DNA of 64,000 nt, from NCBI GenBank assembly GCA_015179025.1, contig WHUX01000052.1, positions 124,001 to 188,000 on the forward strand. The letters are read 5' to 3'. The translations under genes and the position numbers were made by a program. This DNA is from Terfezia claveryi. Its lineage: Eukaryota; Ascomycota; Pezizomycetes; Pezizales; Pezizaceae. This document shows positions 46,578-56,995 of this stretch, in pieces (the stretch's first letter is position 1; each line of letters starts with the position of its first letter). The notes beneath the pieces are model-generated. The model did no database searches. It was not told the origin of the DNA and saw only the letters and a list, made by a program, of their open reading frames with translations.

Positions 46578-46716
46578 ATTCTTTCTAAATATTCTTTTTT
46601 CTGAAAGTTTTACCTATTTTATAGATATATATATCTACTCTAAAATTATTCTTTCTAAATATTCTTTTTTCTGAAAGTTTTACCTATTTTATAGATATAT
46701 ATATCTACTCTAAAAT
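46578..46716. repeat. Exact 70-bp tandem duplication
   Basis: Units 46578-46647 and 46648-46717 are practically identical (ATTCTTTCTAAATATTC to ATCTACTCTAAAAT). The lack of divergence in such AT-rich DNA indicates a recent duplication. Confidence 0.85.
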
Positions 46717-47102
46717 AATTTTATAGTAATTATAGAAATATCAAAGAAGGTAGTCACCACTAAATTATTCTATAGTCTATTTAAATATATCTTCTTCTAC
46801 TTTTTCTTATTCTTATTTTCTTTTCCTCTATTTTAGATCACTTTTATATATATCAATAATCTATAAATATTAGTTATATTAAAGATATAAATATTTTACT
46901 ATTAATTTACAAGTTATTCAGGCTTTACATAAAGCTACTAATAGGAAATAGAAGAAACTATATAGTTATTATAGTTACTACAATCTATATTATTAGTATT
47001 TTCCTACTAATTATATTTTTTGTTTTTATATATCTTTTAACCAAGTTAAGAGATTACCTTCTCTAAAATACTCTTAAATCTTATAAGGTTAGTTCTCTCA
47101 AT

Positions 47103-47159
47103 CAATAGTAGTTTTAGCACTTGATCCTTGAGGGTCAAGTACTAAGACTACTTCTATTG
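47103..47159. repeat. 57-bp palindrome (hairpin)
   Basis: CAATAGTAGTTTTAGCACTTGA and TCAAGTACTAAGACTACTTC...ATTG pair with a very short central loop (CCTTGAGGG). It could be a perfect-fold remnant of an inverted element. Confidence 0.7.
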
Positions 47160-47959
47160 GATCTTCTACTATAGTTAATTAGTACTACCTAAACCTGCTA
47201 GTATAGTTACTACTATATTCAATTTAAATAATTGCCTATCAGTATAGTTACTTTATATTAGAAATATCTAGTATTCCTTATATACTTCAAGAATAATGCT
47301 GTATTTCTACTATTACTTGTTGGTTTCAATGCCAATCTATGGTACAGAATAATACTACATTTCTATATGACATACATATGTATATACATTGATAATACTC
47401 AACTGGTATAATAGGTTAGTGTCCGGTCTACTTTATGCTACATTTTATTCTGTACTGCCTAATAACCCGGCTCTCACTGCCCATTACGCATCCCCCACGC
47501 ATGCCCAACACATGCCAATGCATCTCTATATCTCCAAGTTCCTTATACATTTTGCTGAGTATGATTCCGTTCATTTTAGGTTGCGTTACGGCGCCAAGAA
47601 TAGGCCGAACAGGGATAGCTAGTCACAATATAAATAGACAAACATGACATTGTCACCCAGCAACAACCCAAATGAACAACTCCCATCCTCTATTACTACT
47701 CTCCTGCTATCAGTCAAGAATTGCCAAAGAAGCAACCAGCTGCAGACCCCGCTACGGGAAAGTCTCACTAGTTGGAGCCCTCAGTGGGTTAGCATATGAA
47801 TCTTCGGAAGTTTAAAGTTCCATCCTGACGTTCCAAGTTTCAAACAGATTACGAATAACCTCGGTACGTCTTAAGTTGTACCAATTCTCGGTAATACCAG
47901 CATCGTAGGTGCGTGGTTTCAGAGGCTGTGTGGCATGCCCATCGCAGGATCTCACATAT

Positions 47960-49525
47960 ATGGCGTCCACATTGATTGTTTTTGGTGGACTCTTCGGTGA
48001 CAGGACTCTGGCCACGTCGTTCATGACTTTCAACAAATACTTTCGATGTGATCCGAGTCCTAAAGCTTCGGTGCAGGCCTATTCAAGCATTGATCTCGGC
48101 TTCTTTGTGCAGTACGGACCGTTCATGTCAGGGAGAGTTGGAGCTCCAGGGGGCAGGAGGATAGTCTTGGATCAGGAAGAACGTGACAATGGGCTTGAAA
48201 GCCTTTACGTGATCAAAGGAAAGGCTTTGAAAGATGCAATATTATCATGGCTCGATAGTACGACTAAACAGAACCCTACTATTGTTAACCTGGTGTTCTG
48301 CTGTCATGGATATCACCAAACTGGGGCACTCCAATTACGATACGGTGCAAGGGATACAATGTCGGAGAGTTTAGGACCTGAAGAGATACTGCGAGAAACA
48401 AATAAGCTTCACCAAGACGTCCAATTGAATATCTTTCTCTTGAGCTGTTACTCTGGCACATGGATTGATGTATTCCGCAATAGCAATTTTCTACAGAAAT
48501 TGCTCATCCATACTGCGTGTGCAAGGAATGAACAAGCATTCCCATTTCTTTCAGGCAGTTTAAGGCACCGAGATAGCCTCTTTGGGTCGGCGGTCAGGGC
48601 ATCGCTTCCACGTGGAGGGACCGTCCATGAGTACCAAGAAAATGTGGCAAACTATATGGAGGATACGATTCGTGACCAGGCATGCCCAGCACACACACCT
48701 CAGCTTGATATAAGACCTGATCAATGTATTTCCCGTCAGCTCAGACAGATATTGCACCTTCCTCTAAACCTATTCCACAGACTTTTGCAGTTCCCTGGAA
48801 GGCTTCTAAGGGCCTCAGACACTGTTAGCCTGAGAGTGCCAGCATATACTGTTGACAGTCAAGGATACGCAGCCATGGAGGCAGCAGTCAAAAGGCCAGA
48901 ACACCTTGTACTGAGCGAGGCCGGGCTGCACGATAGTGCTCATTACTACATCTCCGGCTTTCTCACCGAAAGCGAGGTTCGTGAGTTTGAAATCACCCTG
49001 AACATACGTCGAAGTGTACAGAATTACGCCGGGGAAATTTGGGCAGCATTAGTCGCCTATCAACTGATCCCGCGCGACATACTGGGGCGCTGTGGGGGTT
49101 CACTATGTTTGTCCAATGCACCGCCTGAGGTCGTTGACAATTATAGAATTGTCGGGAGTCTCTTTCCTGTGCTCCAAGAATACATGCATACGGTTCCTTG
49201 TAACAATGAATGGATCTTTCCGGGCATGTGGCTAGCAAACATAATTGGCATAGCAGTGGAGAAGCAGGGACTAACAGTAAGGGAGGTTGTAAAAGCTGCT
49301 GCCCGGAGGGGTATGACAGTGGCCATATGTGGGGGTGAGGAGGAGGAGTTCCAACCGGTGAGGGTAGATGAGGATGGCGGTTTGCCTTTCCTAGGGTGTT
49401 TCGATAGAATCCTGCCGATCTCGGTGGAGGAGGTGACGGCGAGGTTGGATGAAGATCTTTTGGAGTGGGTAGAGGTTCCTCCCCTCCAATTGCTTGAAGG
49501 GGGGGGGGGGTATGACAAGGTCTGA
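47960..49525 (+). CDS. Caspase-like (clan CD peptidase fold) protein
   Basis: An intronless frame of 521 residues starts at MASTLIVFGGLFGD. The His-Cys dyad expected for caspase-like peptidases is visible: VFCCHGYHQTG with His116 and IFLLSCYSGTW with Cys163, separated by about 47 residues as in C14 domains. The remaining about 350 residues have no recognised motif but include a Tyr/His-rich segment and an acidic region (GGEEEEF). Substrate specificity and activity are unknown, and the usual (D)SCHSG is here SCYSG. The last codons run through 12 consecutive G (from 49499), so a length error there would change the C-terminus. An in-frame Met 17 codons upstream (47909) is possible but less likely. 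Confidence 0.65.
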   Translation: MASTLIVFGGLFGDRTLATSFMTFNKYFRCDPSPKASVQAYSSIDLGFFVQYGPFMSGRVGAPGGRRIVLDQEERDNGLESLYVIKGKALKDAILSWLDSTTKQNPTIVNLVFCCHGYHQTGALQLRYGARDTMSESLGPEEILRETNKLHQDVQLNIFLLSCYSGTWIDVFRNSNFLQKLLIHTACARNEQAFPFLSGSLRHRDSLFGSAVRASLPRGGTVHEYQENVANYMEDTIRDQACPAHTPQLDIRPDQCISRQLRQILHLPLNLFHRLLQFPGRLLRASDTVSLRVPAYTVDSQGYAAMEAAVKRPEHLVLSEAGLHDSAHYYISGFLTESEVREFEITLNIRRSVQNYAGEIWAALVAYQLIPRDILGRCGGSLCLSNAPPEVVDNYRIVGSLFPVLQEYMHTVPCNNEWIFPGMWLANIIGIAVEKQGLTVREVVKAAARRGMTVAICGGEEEEFQPVRVDEDGGLPFLGCFDRILPISVEEVTARLDEDLLEWVEVPPLQLLEGGGGYDKV

Positions 49526-50048
49526 GCAGTGAAACCCCAAACCGGGATCGCAAGAAGTAGTTTGTTCCTGTCGTGGTATATGGACCTGGGAATAGGGTAT
49601 GGGAGCTATAGGGAGCAAGCGGCAACTGGTGGGAGAAGGCTTTTTCTTTTCTTTTTTTTTCTTTTTTTCTTTTCTTCTTTTAGAGACTCATTACTTGGTA
49701 GAAGCGCACAGCTGGTGTCTAGATGGGGAATCACAACAGCGACGGGAGCCCTCGGAGGCTGGCTGGCTGGCGGGGCAGCAGCTTCTATGTACTTGGTAGA
49801 AGTCCACGCTTATCGTGGCATACTTCCGACTCGCAATAGGCGAGGTGGCGTCATCATATCCCTCAGGCGATGCATATGATGTTAAACAAGAAGTATAATA
49901 ATAATAATAATAATAATACGTTTTTTTTTTATTCGCCAGAAATCGGAGCAGTTCCTCGAACTGTTCGATAGTTCTTCCGGGCAAGCGCTTCGTGAAGTCG
50001 TACGCGTTGGTAGTCAGTATTAGAGATATTCATATTGTTGGGTTTGGA
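49526..50048. other. Intergenic between convergent genes
   Basis: It contains a T-rich run near 49640-49682, an (AAT)n microsatellite at 49897-49918 and a T-run at 49920. No gene is recognised. Confidence 0.5.
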
Positions 50049-51536
50049 CTATTGATTTGGACTGAAGGGAAAGAGGGAAATCCAGAACCTGCTCTCAGCT
50101 GACTTGGTACCCCAGTATTGACCTCCCCACTCGAGCGCACCCTTTTCAAAGCCTTGTGTAGCTATCAACTCCCACTGTCCAAAACTCCGTTTGTCAAATG
50201 GATAACTTGGCAGCGACTTCTTCCACACGTAAGCTTCCACGAGGATACTGGCTTCGAAGGTCTCCTTCGCTAGATGATTGTCATGCCCAGTCGACAATGG
50301 GCAAGGTAATTCAAGATAGTCGTAAGTAGTGATGCTTTTATCACACTTCGAGTTGATAGCAGCGGGGCCACTGCACGTGAGGACAACTTTACGCCAGCCA
50401 TCTTTCCATGTCCAGTCAATAACCTGAATCTTGAAAATTCCGCTCTTAGAGTCGTACTCTTCCTTGCAAAAGGGTGAGACATGTCCAAACCAGGGTACAG
50501 GCAGAAGCATTGTAAAAATGGGACGGAAGGTCCAGTTAATCGACTTTTCGGTAGAATTCCTAGAGATAAATGGAATATCGAATCCCAGAAGGAACGCTTT
50601 TAGTCCTAAAGTGGAGCCTCCAGCTAAAGCAACGTAAGGTGGGGATTCCTGCGGCTGGGCCTCATTTTCATTGCCGAATATTGGAACAAGTGATTGAATC
50701 CTTGGCGGCATATGTCAGTTTTGGCTTTCGATATTTTCAAGATTCGGGTTCAAATACCAGACCCAACCTGTAGGAAATCCAGCACCCCAATTTTTCTCTA
50801 TATGGCCACGCCCTTGCTCTTGCCATACAAATTCTTCCTCTTCCTCCCCTGTCGGCTGTCTCAATATCTTTTCAATATTGACCTCCGCCTCTGCAGAACC
50901 GCTACGGACAAACCAGTGAAGGGGAAGTAGATACTCTAGAGCTGACAATGGACCTTCTGGGTTTTGCTCGGGACCCGTAGTAGAGCCTTTGCCGCCCCAA
51001 ACTTCTCCTTTCCTCAACTGGATGTCAACCTCTATGCTACCATCATCCACTGGCAATGTAAGCTGGTAGTCTATGGTGCTATCCTTGGAAACAACTTGTG
51101 TCCCTATTGTTTGTCCGTGCTCGTCGATAGCTATAAGCTCTAGTTCCGCGCCCTTTCCTCCAGTACGCCCCTTGAAAACGAGATTGTCCGGATATACATT
51201 AAAAACTAGTGCCTTGCCGTGGTTTTCAGGAGGGATATAACTGAAATGAAGAAGATGCGGCTTGTGCTCTTTTTTTACATTGCGTACTGTAGAGAAGATG
51301 AGCAATATCGTAGCGCCGTTTTTCGTTGTGATTCGTGTATAGTATCCCTCGAAGGGAGAATGAACATGGGGTTGATAGCTGTGACACTGAGTAGCATCAA
51401 AACCAATAGCCGCTAAAACCGTAGTGGCTCTATTGGCAAGACATGCGGGGAGAAAATGCACACCCAGACAGAGGAGAAAGGCGAGTGGCTCAGATATGAA
51501 GGACCAAAGAAGAGTAGGTATTGGTGGAAGGGCCAT
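50049..51536 (-). CDS. Tocopherol-cyclase-like (lipocalin-like) protein
   Basis: Two exons (50758-51536 and 50049-50700) with a 57-nt GTATTT...CAAG intron containing CTGAC give 476 residues. Without splicing, the frame meets a TGA; the intron removes it and restores GFPTGWVWIQSLVPIF. Motifs of the tocopherol cyclase family (PF14249) are visible in order: SPFEGYYTRITTKNG, HLLHFSYIPPE, GHIEKNWGAGFPTGWVWIQ and PPYVALAGGSTLG. The N-terminus has a hydrophobic segment (LLWSFISEPLAFLLCLGVHF) that may be a signal anchor. Fungi do not make tocopherols, so the substrate is unknown; relatives may handle lipophilic molecules in a calycin-like barrel. Assignment rests on motif memory, not a search. Confidence 0.72.
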
Positions 51537-54153
51537 GGTTTGTACTGGTTAACAGTCCTGCAGTTATCTGGTTTGGTCGATATTATTACATCTATAAGTT
51601 TAAATAGGGCCTGAAGGTCTAGTTTTAAGGCCCGCAGTGTTAAATGCGGGGCACCTAGTTGCAGACATATTGACATATTGCCAAGACACTGATAGCTTCA
51701 CTGCTATCCTCTGATACGGGGCATCCTAGAGTTGGGGATTCTCCTTCTCATATTATGATCAATATCACGAGAGCAGAAACCTTAGTCTAGAGAAACGTAC
51801 CCCAGAGTAGACTACGTAGCTCCTATCATTAGCTTGGATAGCCATACTTGTATATTTACTACTATTGGAACTCATTAGGAGATATGAAAGATATACTAGT
51901 AGACGGTCCTATGTCAGGACAAATTTTGTACTTGTGTCTCTTGATACTTGTCTTGGGTTAGATGCACCTGGTTCGTCTTCTGCAACTCAGTTATCCCGAC
52001 CTGCTCAGACGCTAATTTATATCTATTAGACCTAGTGGGTAGGATCACCATTAGCGAGCTTAGACCACGGCACACAGCGTTACCTTAAGAGCTTGCTGAT
52101 TCCCACAACGACTGAAGAGAGAAGAATAATCGAGACTATCCTTATTCCTCATATCTAAAAGCAGGGGTGTTAGACCCCCCAGCAGCATTACAATCTCCAT
52201 TTATTCATAGTGGTTCGGACGCTCTCACATGGATAGCGTCAAAGAGAGTAGGAAGGGTGCGGAAGAACGTATCCAAACAATTACAACGGTTGGAACAAAA
52301 GATAGGGTGGTTGATAGAAGTGTTGCAACTACTCCACAGACCACTTGGCAAAAGAACACGTCCGGTGGTACTTTGTGCACAAGTTTTCATGGTATCGACG
52401 AAAGGAAAGAAATCAGAGACACTAAGATGTGTGATCGGGTCATCAATGGGGACAGCGATAGAGAATCGTTCAAATTACAGACACCAGTGGAGCCAAGAAT
52501 GATGGGAATATGGCCCTGGTTGACTTTAAGGACGGACGGGAAGATGTGTGCGGAGGAAGCTTGCGAGATTCCTCTGGCTTCGGGACAATCAAATTGCCTC
52601 AGGGTGGCCAGCTGGGCGTGGCCCATACGGGTCTAGCCAGGGAGGTTCATGCCATGTTACATGTGCCAAGCCCGATGGCAAGAATATGTGTCGAAACATC
52701 AAAATATTCCTGTCGCCTTCCTTTCAATAGACGCTTCTTCTATGGAGAATTACTCGACAATCTCCCTGAGCTCGCAATAAACTGGCCCCCCCAATATGCA
52801 AAGGTTTTCAGTGAGATAGAGTCATGTCTCCATCTTCATGGCTTTACCACTTTCCATGCGTACATTGAGGATGAGAGTTTAGTTGAATTGATGAACCTGG
52901 TGGTGAGATCACTCACATACTATTGTAATCCCATTTAACTTCAAAGCGTTGCTAACTCTTTATATATGGGAACCCGCATTCAAAGTCCTTCAAAACGCCA
53001 ATTCTTTGGTTAACCTACACTTCAGGGATCAATCCGGCCTCTTGTGAAGCCTTGGTATTTCGGGCAGTGATGCTTTTTTTGAGTGAAGGAGACGAAGTAT
53101 GGGGCTGGGAGTCGGAAAGGGAAGAGGGGCAGAAAATCGGGGTCTTAGGGGATGCAAATTTGCTCCAGCCACTCCTTAATTTTTGCTATAGTTGCACATG
53201 ATATGATGGCCAGCTTGCTTCAGGGAAACTGCCGCATGCGGCTGAAATACAATTGTAGTGTACATTCAAAATAAGCGTCGGCAATGTCAGACTCTATCTT
53301 AAGCCAAACTTGAAGCGTTTTCAGACTTCATGCAAGTTTATATTGGATGTCGCAGTTGGTGTGCAACCGTGGTTGTGTAATCCGTAACCACTAGTTACCG
53401 GTACTTAAGTCATCCTCCTATTGCTCCTTTATGCCATATCAGTGGTATGATAGGCTAGATGTACCAGATAGTTCAGTCTGGTTCAGATCTTTGCATATCT
53501 GATATTGAAGATCGCCAACTAGATCAACCAAAGTGGAAGGCAATATAAGTCTGGTTGGCAATATAAGAAATGTTCTGCATGTTCTCGGGCTCTTGCAAGG
53601 TCGGCAATGGTCAGGTCATGCATATGTCACCACATTCTGAGCCGACTTCGGTCAATATATGTTATGTGAGCTTACCCTGCATGGACATGGCGCTACTATC
53701 CAAAAATGGAGAGGTGAAATTCACTTTATAGAATGCTTCAAATTGCAATTAACTCTCAAATAGTCTAGCACCATAATTCCCATACAGGTTTAGATATCTG
53801 ACAACTTGTAGCCTTCGAGGATCCGAGAACTTCCACCATCTGTGGATATGGATCATTTCACGCCTTGCAGAATCTCAAAGGGGATTAAGCCTGCACTGTG
53901 AGGAGAAATCTATATAACTATTGGATGGGCGCCTGATTTCGTTACACCTGAAGTAGTATAATCCCCGAGCCGGCACCCATGATCATTAAGCGGAATTGAG
54001 TTCCTCGTCTGACTGGCGACAGGTCGCCAGTATTTGTATTTGTGCAGTAGATTTTAAGCCTCGCCGTTCTTTCCGCAAATTCCTCTGAATCTCAGTCTGC
54101 GAGTATCAACACCTGATTTTCGCCTCCATACTTAGCTTTCAAATAAGATTTGG
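51537..54153. other. Mostly intergenic, one doubtful open frame
   Basis: Apart from the doubtful frame at 52510-52938, nothing coding is accepted. Motif relatives TCAGTCTGGTTC (near 53474) and AAGTCTGGTTGG (near 53547) occur. Confidence 0.4.
52510..52938 (+). CDS. Doubtful hypothetical open frame
   Basis: A 142-codon frame with no recognised family. Composition is protein-like in the second half (RLPFNRRFFYGELLDNLPEL, AKVFSEIESCLHLHGF). It overlaps another open frame upstream in a different phase (52229-52636), which suggests either an older split gene or chance. No splice model was found. Function unknown. Confidence 0.25.
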   Translation: MALVDFKDGREDVCGGSLRDSSGFGTIKLPQGGQLGVAHTGLAREVHAMLHVPSPMARICVETSKYSCRLPFNRRFFYGELLDNLPELAINWPPQYAKVFSEIESCLHLHGFTTFHAYIEDESLVELMNLVVRSLTYYCNPI

Positions 54154-55183
54154 CATGGCTCTTGGGCTTGTGGTAAGTACTAGATACATATAATTCTGCT
54201 CACTCACTGATGATCACTTTAGTCTGCTTCAATTGCAGTGAAATGGTTTTTTGATTACAATTCTATGGTCTGTGGTGTCTGTGGTTGCCCTAAGATTCTG
54301 GGCTATCCGAAAACCACTTAAATACTCGATCTGGAGCCCTCGAGATTTTGCGAGCGTCTGCATTCTCACCTTGCCATTTCTGGGGACGCTCTATTGTGTT
54401 GCTGTTACCCATGTGGTGGTTCATATCATACAGTTTCCTCAATAGTAAAAAGGAAATATCAAAGAATTATTAAAACATGTACTGATGGTCAGTTTACCCC
54501 GAGTCATTGACTTGCGCTGGCTCCAAAAGTTTCGTCTTTTGCAAATATCGCTTACCTAGTAAATTTATGATTGGTAAAGACTGCCTTCATGGTGAATATA
54601 TTTCGAGTTTGCTGCCATTTTACCGTGTAAGACAAGATGGGTTCTCTGTGGCACTGCAGCCAGCATATGCATCTCCTTCAAGTATGTTTTCATAGTGAAT
54701 ATACTATGGTGCCTTCCTGTACCCGCTGGTATGTACACTTGATTTATATTGCAATGGACTGACATTCATGCCTGAATTCTAGGTCTGTTGGGCAAGATTA
54801 CTGCAATACGTTCACATCCATAGATCCAGTACTACAAACTACAGTGACCAACATTGTCACCGATATTCTTCTGTATGATCGCCTATATTATTATCCGGTC
54901 TATTAACTTTCATCCGCAATCACGTAGGTACCTACGGCTACCGAGCAGTAAGGTTCGTTGTCGGTATAGCCACTACTGTATAACCATAGTGGTTGCCATT
55001 TCAAGATTGATTGCCATACTCCTCTATTACAGATTGTATAATGGGAGTAATGGAGAGATTGAGGCTGCTATGGTTGGCTTTGCTGCTTGCTTACCTGCCA
55101 TGAGAGCGTTTTTCAGGAAGCAAAGGCATACTTTCTACGCAAAACGAAATCCTATGGTTACTCATACCCAATCAAACAAGTGA
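54154..55183 (+). pseudogene. Decayed fungal rhodopsin-like seven-helix membrane protein
   Basis: Fragments in different frames follow the order of fungal rhodopsin-domain (Pth11-type) proteins. These are the first helices with ILWSVVSVVALRFWAIRKPL and DFASVCILTLPFLGTLYCVA (54251-54445), a middle part with YCNTFTSIDPVLQTTVTNIV (around 54797-54856), and the last helix with IEAAMVGFAACLPAMRAFFR (about 55060-55120), which resembles the family's closing acidic residue plus ACLPTLRPLFR-type motif. The conserved DD after the first loop is replaced by SPRDF. Frames between are broken and the exon-1 candidate MALGLV cannot be joined in phase, so I read it as a dead or damaged copy. It may still be a gene with introns I failed to place. 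Confidence 0.5.
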
Positions 55184-56995
55184 TGAGGTGGCCAGGCTCG
55201 GCAATGATAAGGGGATGCGGGGAACGACTGCTGGATGTTTGAGGATATTCGGCAGTCCGAGACTAGAAACTCACTAAATATCATTTGCAACCGGACTAAG
55301 GTATCATGGCACTTCGGGGTTTATTTTCATTAGTGTGTCCAAAGGGAGGTGGTTTATTTTGGCGGTTTCCAATTGCCTTCCCAATCTAGACAAATGTCTT
55401 CAGCTTAAATCGGTTTGAACAATTAACTCAGGAACGACAGAAGAAATAAGAGGACAAAGACTACTCGTCAAGTTCAGAAACCTCTGTGGAGGGGTAGTGC
55501 AACCAGACTAATAATAACCTATGTCTATTTGATTGACATGAAGTACTAAGTACGCGCCATAGGAACTGTAGGACATCGACCATGGGTTGACAGTAGACGA
55601 TCTTTATATTCTATGGATACTTGGGCTAGGTAAAGTTTCGCCTAGATTCTATTCACGTAAAGGCCAAGACCCTTTGTACTGAGAAGTATTGGTTATGATT
55701 GTGAGATAGAATGTATGGCTTAGAAAAATATTCAGTTTATGAACGTTAAGCTGTGGGCTGTAACCATTGGGTATGTAAGGGGCAAAACTGATGGCCGGTA
55801 TGTATTACCAGACCAGCCGTAAGCACATAGAGCAACAATACCCTTAGTTTGATTTGTGGCCAATTTTGATTACAGAACTCACATACGGAGTACATATATG
55901 CTGTACGATTCTGCCGTGGCCCAATAAAATCACAGCTTGATCAAGCGATACACATGTTTCACTTTGCCATCCGCAGGTTCCTACATTAGTGTGCTTCTAG
56001 ACTGTCGCACGAAGCACGAAATCCCTAAGGCAGAAACTGTGAGATGATATTTCTATTTTCGCTGCTTCCTCCAATAATGTGGGGTACCGAGCGAGTCTAT
56101 CCCAATGCCTAGTCAATTTTGAGATGGTCTGAACAGCGTGGAGAGACTATGGAGAGACATTGCTTTTTCTGTTGTGCAATTTGGAGTTGATTGGTTTCTA
56201 GAAGTGCTGGTCAAGGTCTTAGCTTGACCGCCAGCTGGTATTTATGACCAAATATAGAATGTTAGAATAGACACACTGTGCCCTTACTTCCAGCTGTATG
56301 TAGCACCAAATGTGCATATTGTCCAACCCGAGCAAACCGACCTCCGAGTCGGTCTTCTTGCGATAGAGTGCGCCCAGTCTCCGTCATTCGTTCCGATTGC
56401 AATTAAAGCTTCACCAGTGATAATAACGTCTGAAGTGAGGGAATATAACGGTCGGTACTTGTACGAGACCAGGACACACGGGCCATACCAAGATCGACGA
56501 CGTATCAACACCTGCTATCAGACTCTGGCCATACTCTAGACTAAGTAGTTAGTACTAAGTATCAACCAAACTAACACTTTCTGCAATCGCGGGTACAGAG
56601 TGCGAAGTGCGAGACTACCTTGTTGAGCTCTAGACTTACGAAGTAATCTTCCTCAGCCTCATGATACCACCAACAGCCGTCTGGTCTATATTATTCCGTT
56701 CCATTCTTCATGTCCCATACATACTTAAATCGTGCTTTAGCCTTCAAAGCTGTTCTCGTACCTTTTAAGTCAGCTTATAAGCTAACATTTGCGATATTCC
56801 AGAATTTTGTATGTACAGCGACGTTTAATTTTTTTACCGCACCATTCTTTATACTCCATTCTCTCGATCTTGTACAGAGGGATCCGGTATACCTGCCTTC
56901 GAATCCTGGGTCTCTAGTATGCACTCAACTGCAGAACACCTTCGTTAAGATTCAGACTTTAACTTTAGAAGCAATTGCACTGTGTTTGAATCGAA
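55184..56995. other. Intergenic upstream of the multicopper oxidase
   Basis: No gene is recognised. The decamer motif AACCAGACTA is at 55501-55510. Confidence 0.4.

Larger units (their letters stand above)
46514..47959. other. AT-rich intergenic block upstream of the caspase-like gene
   Basis: No gene is seen. It holds the 70-bp tandem duplication and the 57-bp palindrome listed separately. A short frame starting at 47644 (MTLSPSNNPNEQLPSSITTL) could be an upstream exon of the next gene but I could not support a splice. Confidence 0.4.

Noticed and set aside
47435..47647. Short frames upstream of the caspase-like gene
   Set aside because: No in-phase splice to the gene was found.
50049..51536. 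In-frame TGA between the two halves of the tocopherol-cyclase-like frame, suggesting a pseudogene
   Set aside because: A 57-nt intron with GTATTT donor, CTGAC branch and CAAG acceptor removes it and restores the family motif WVWIQ.
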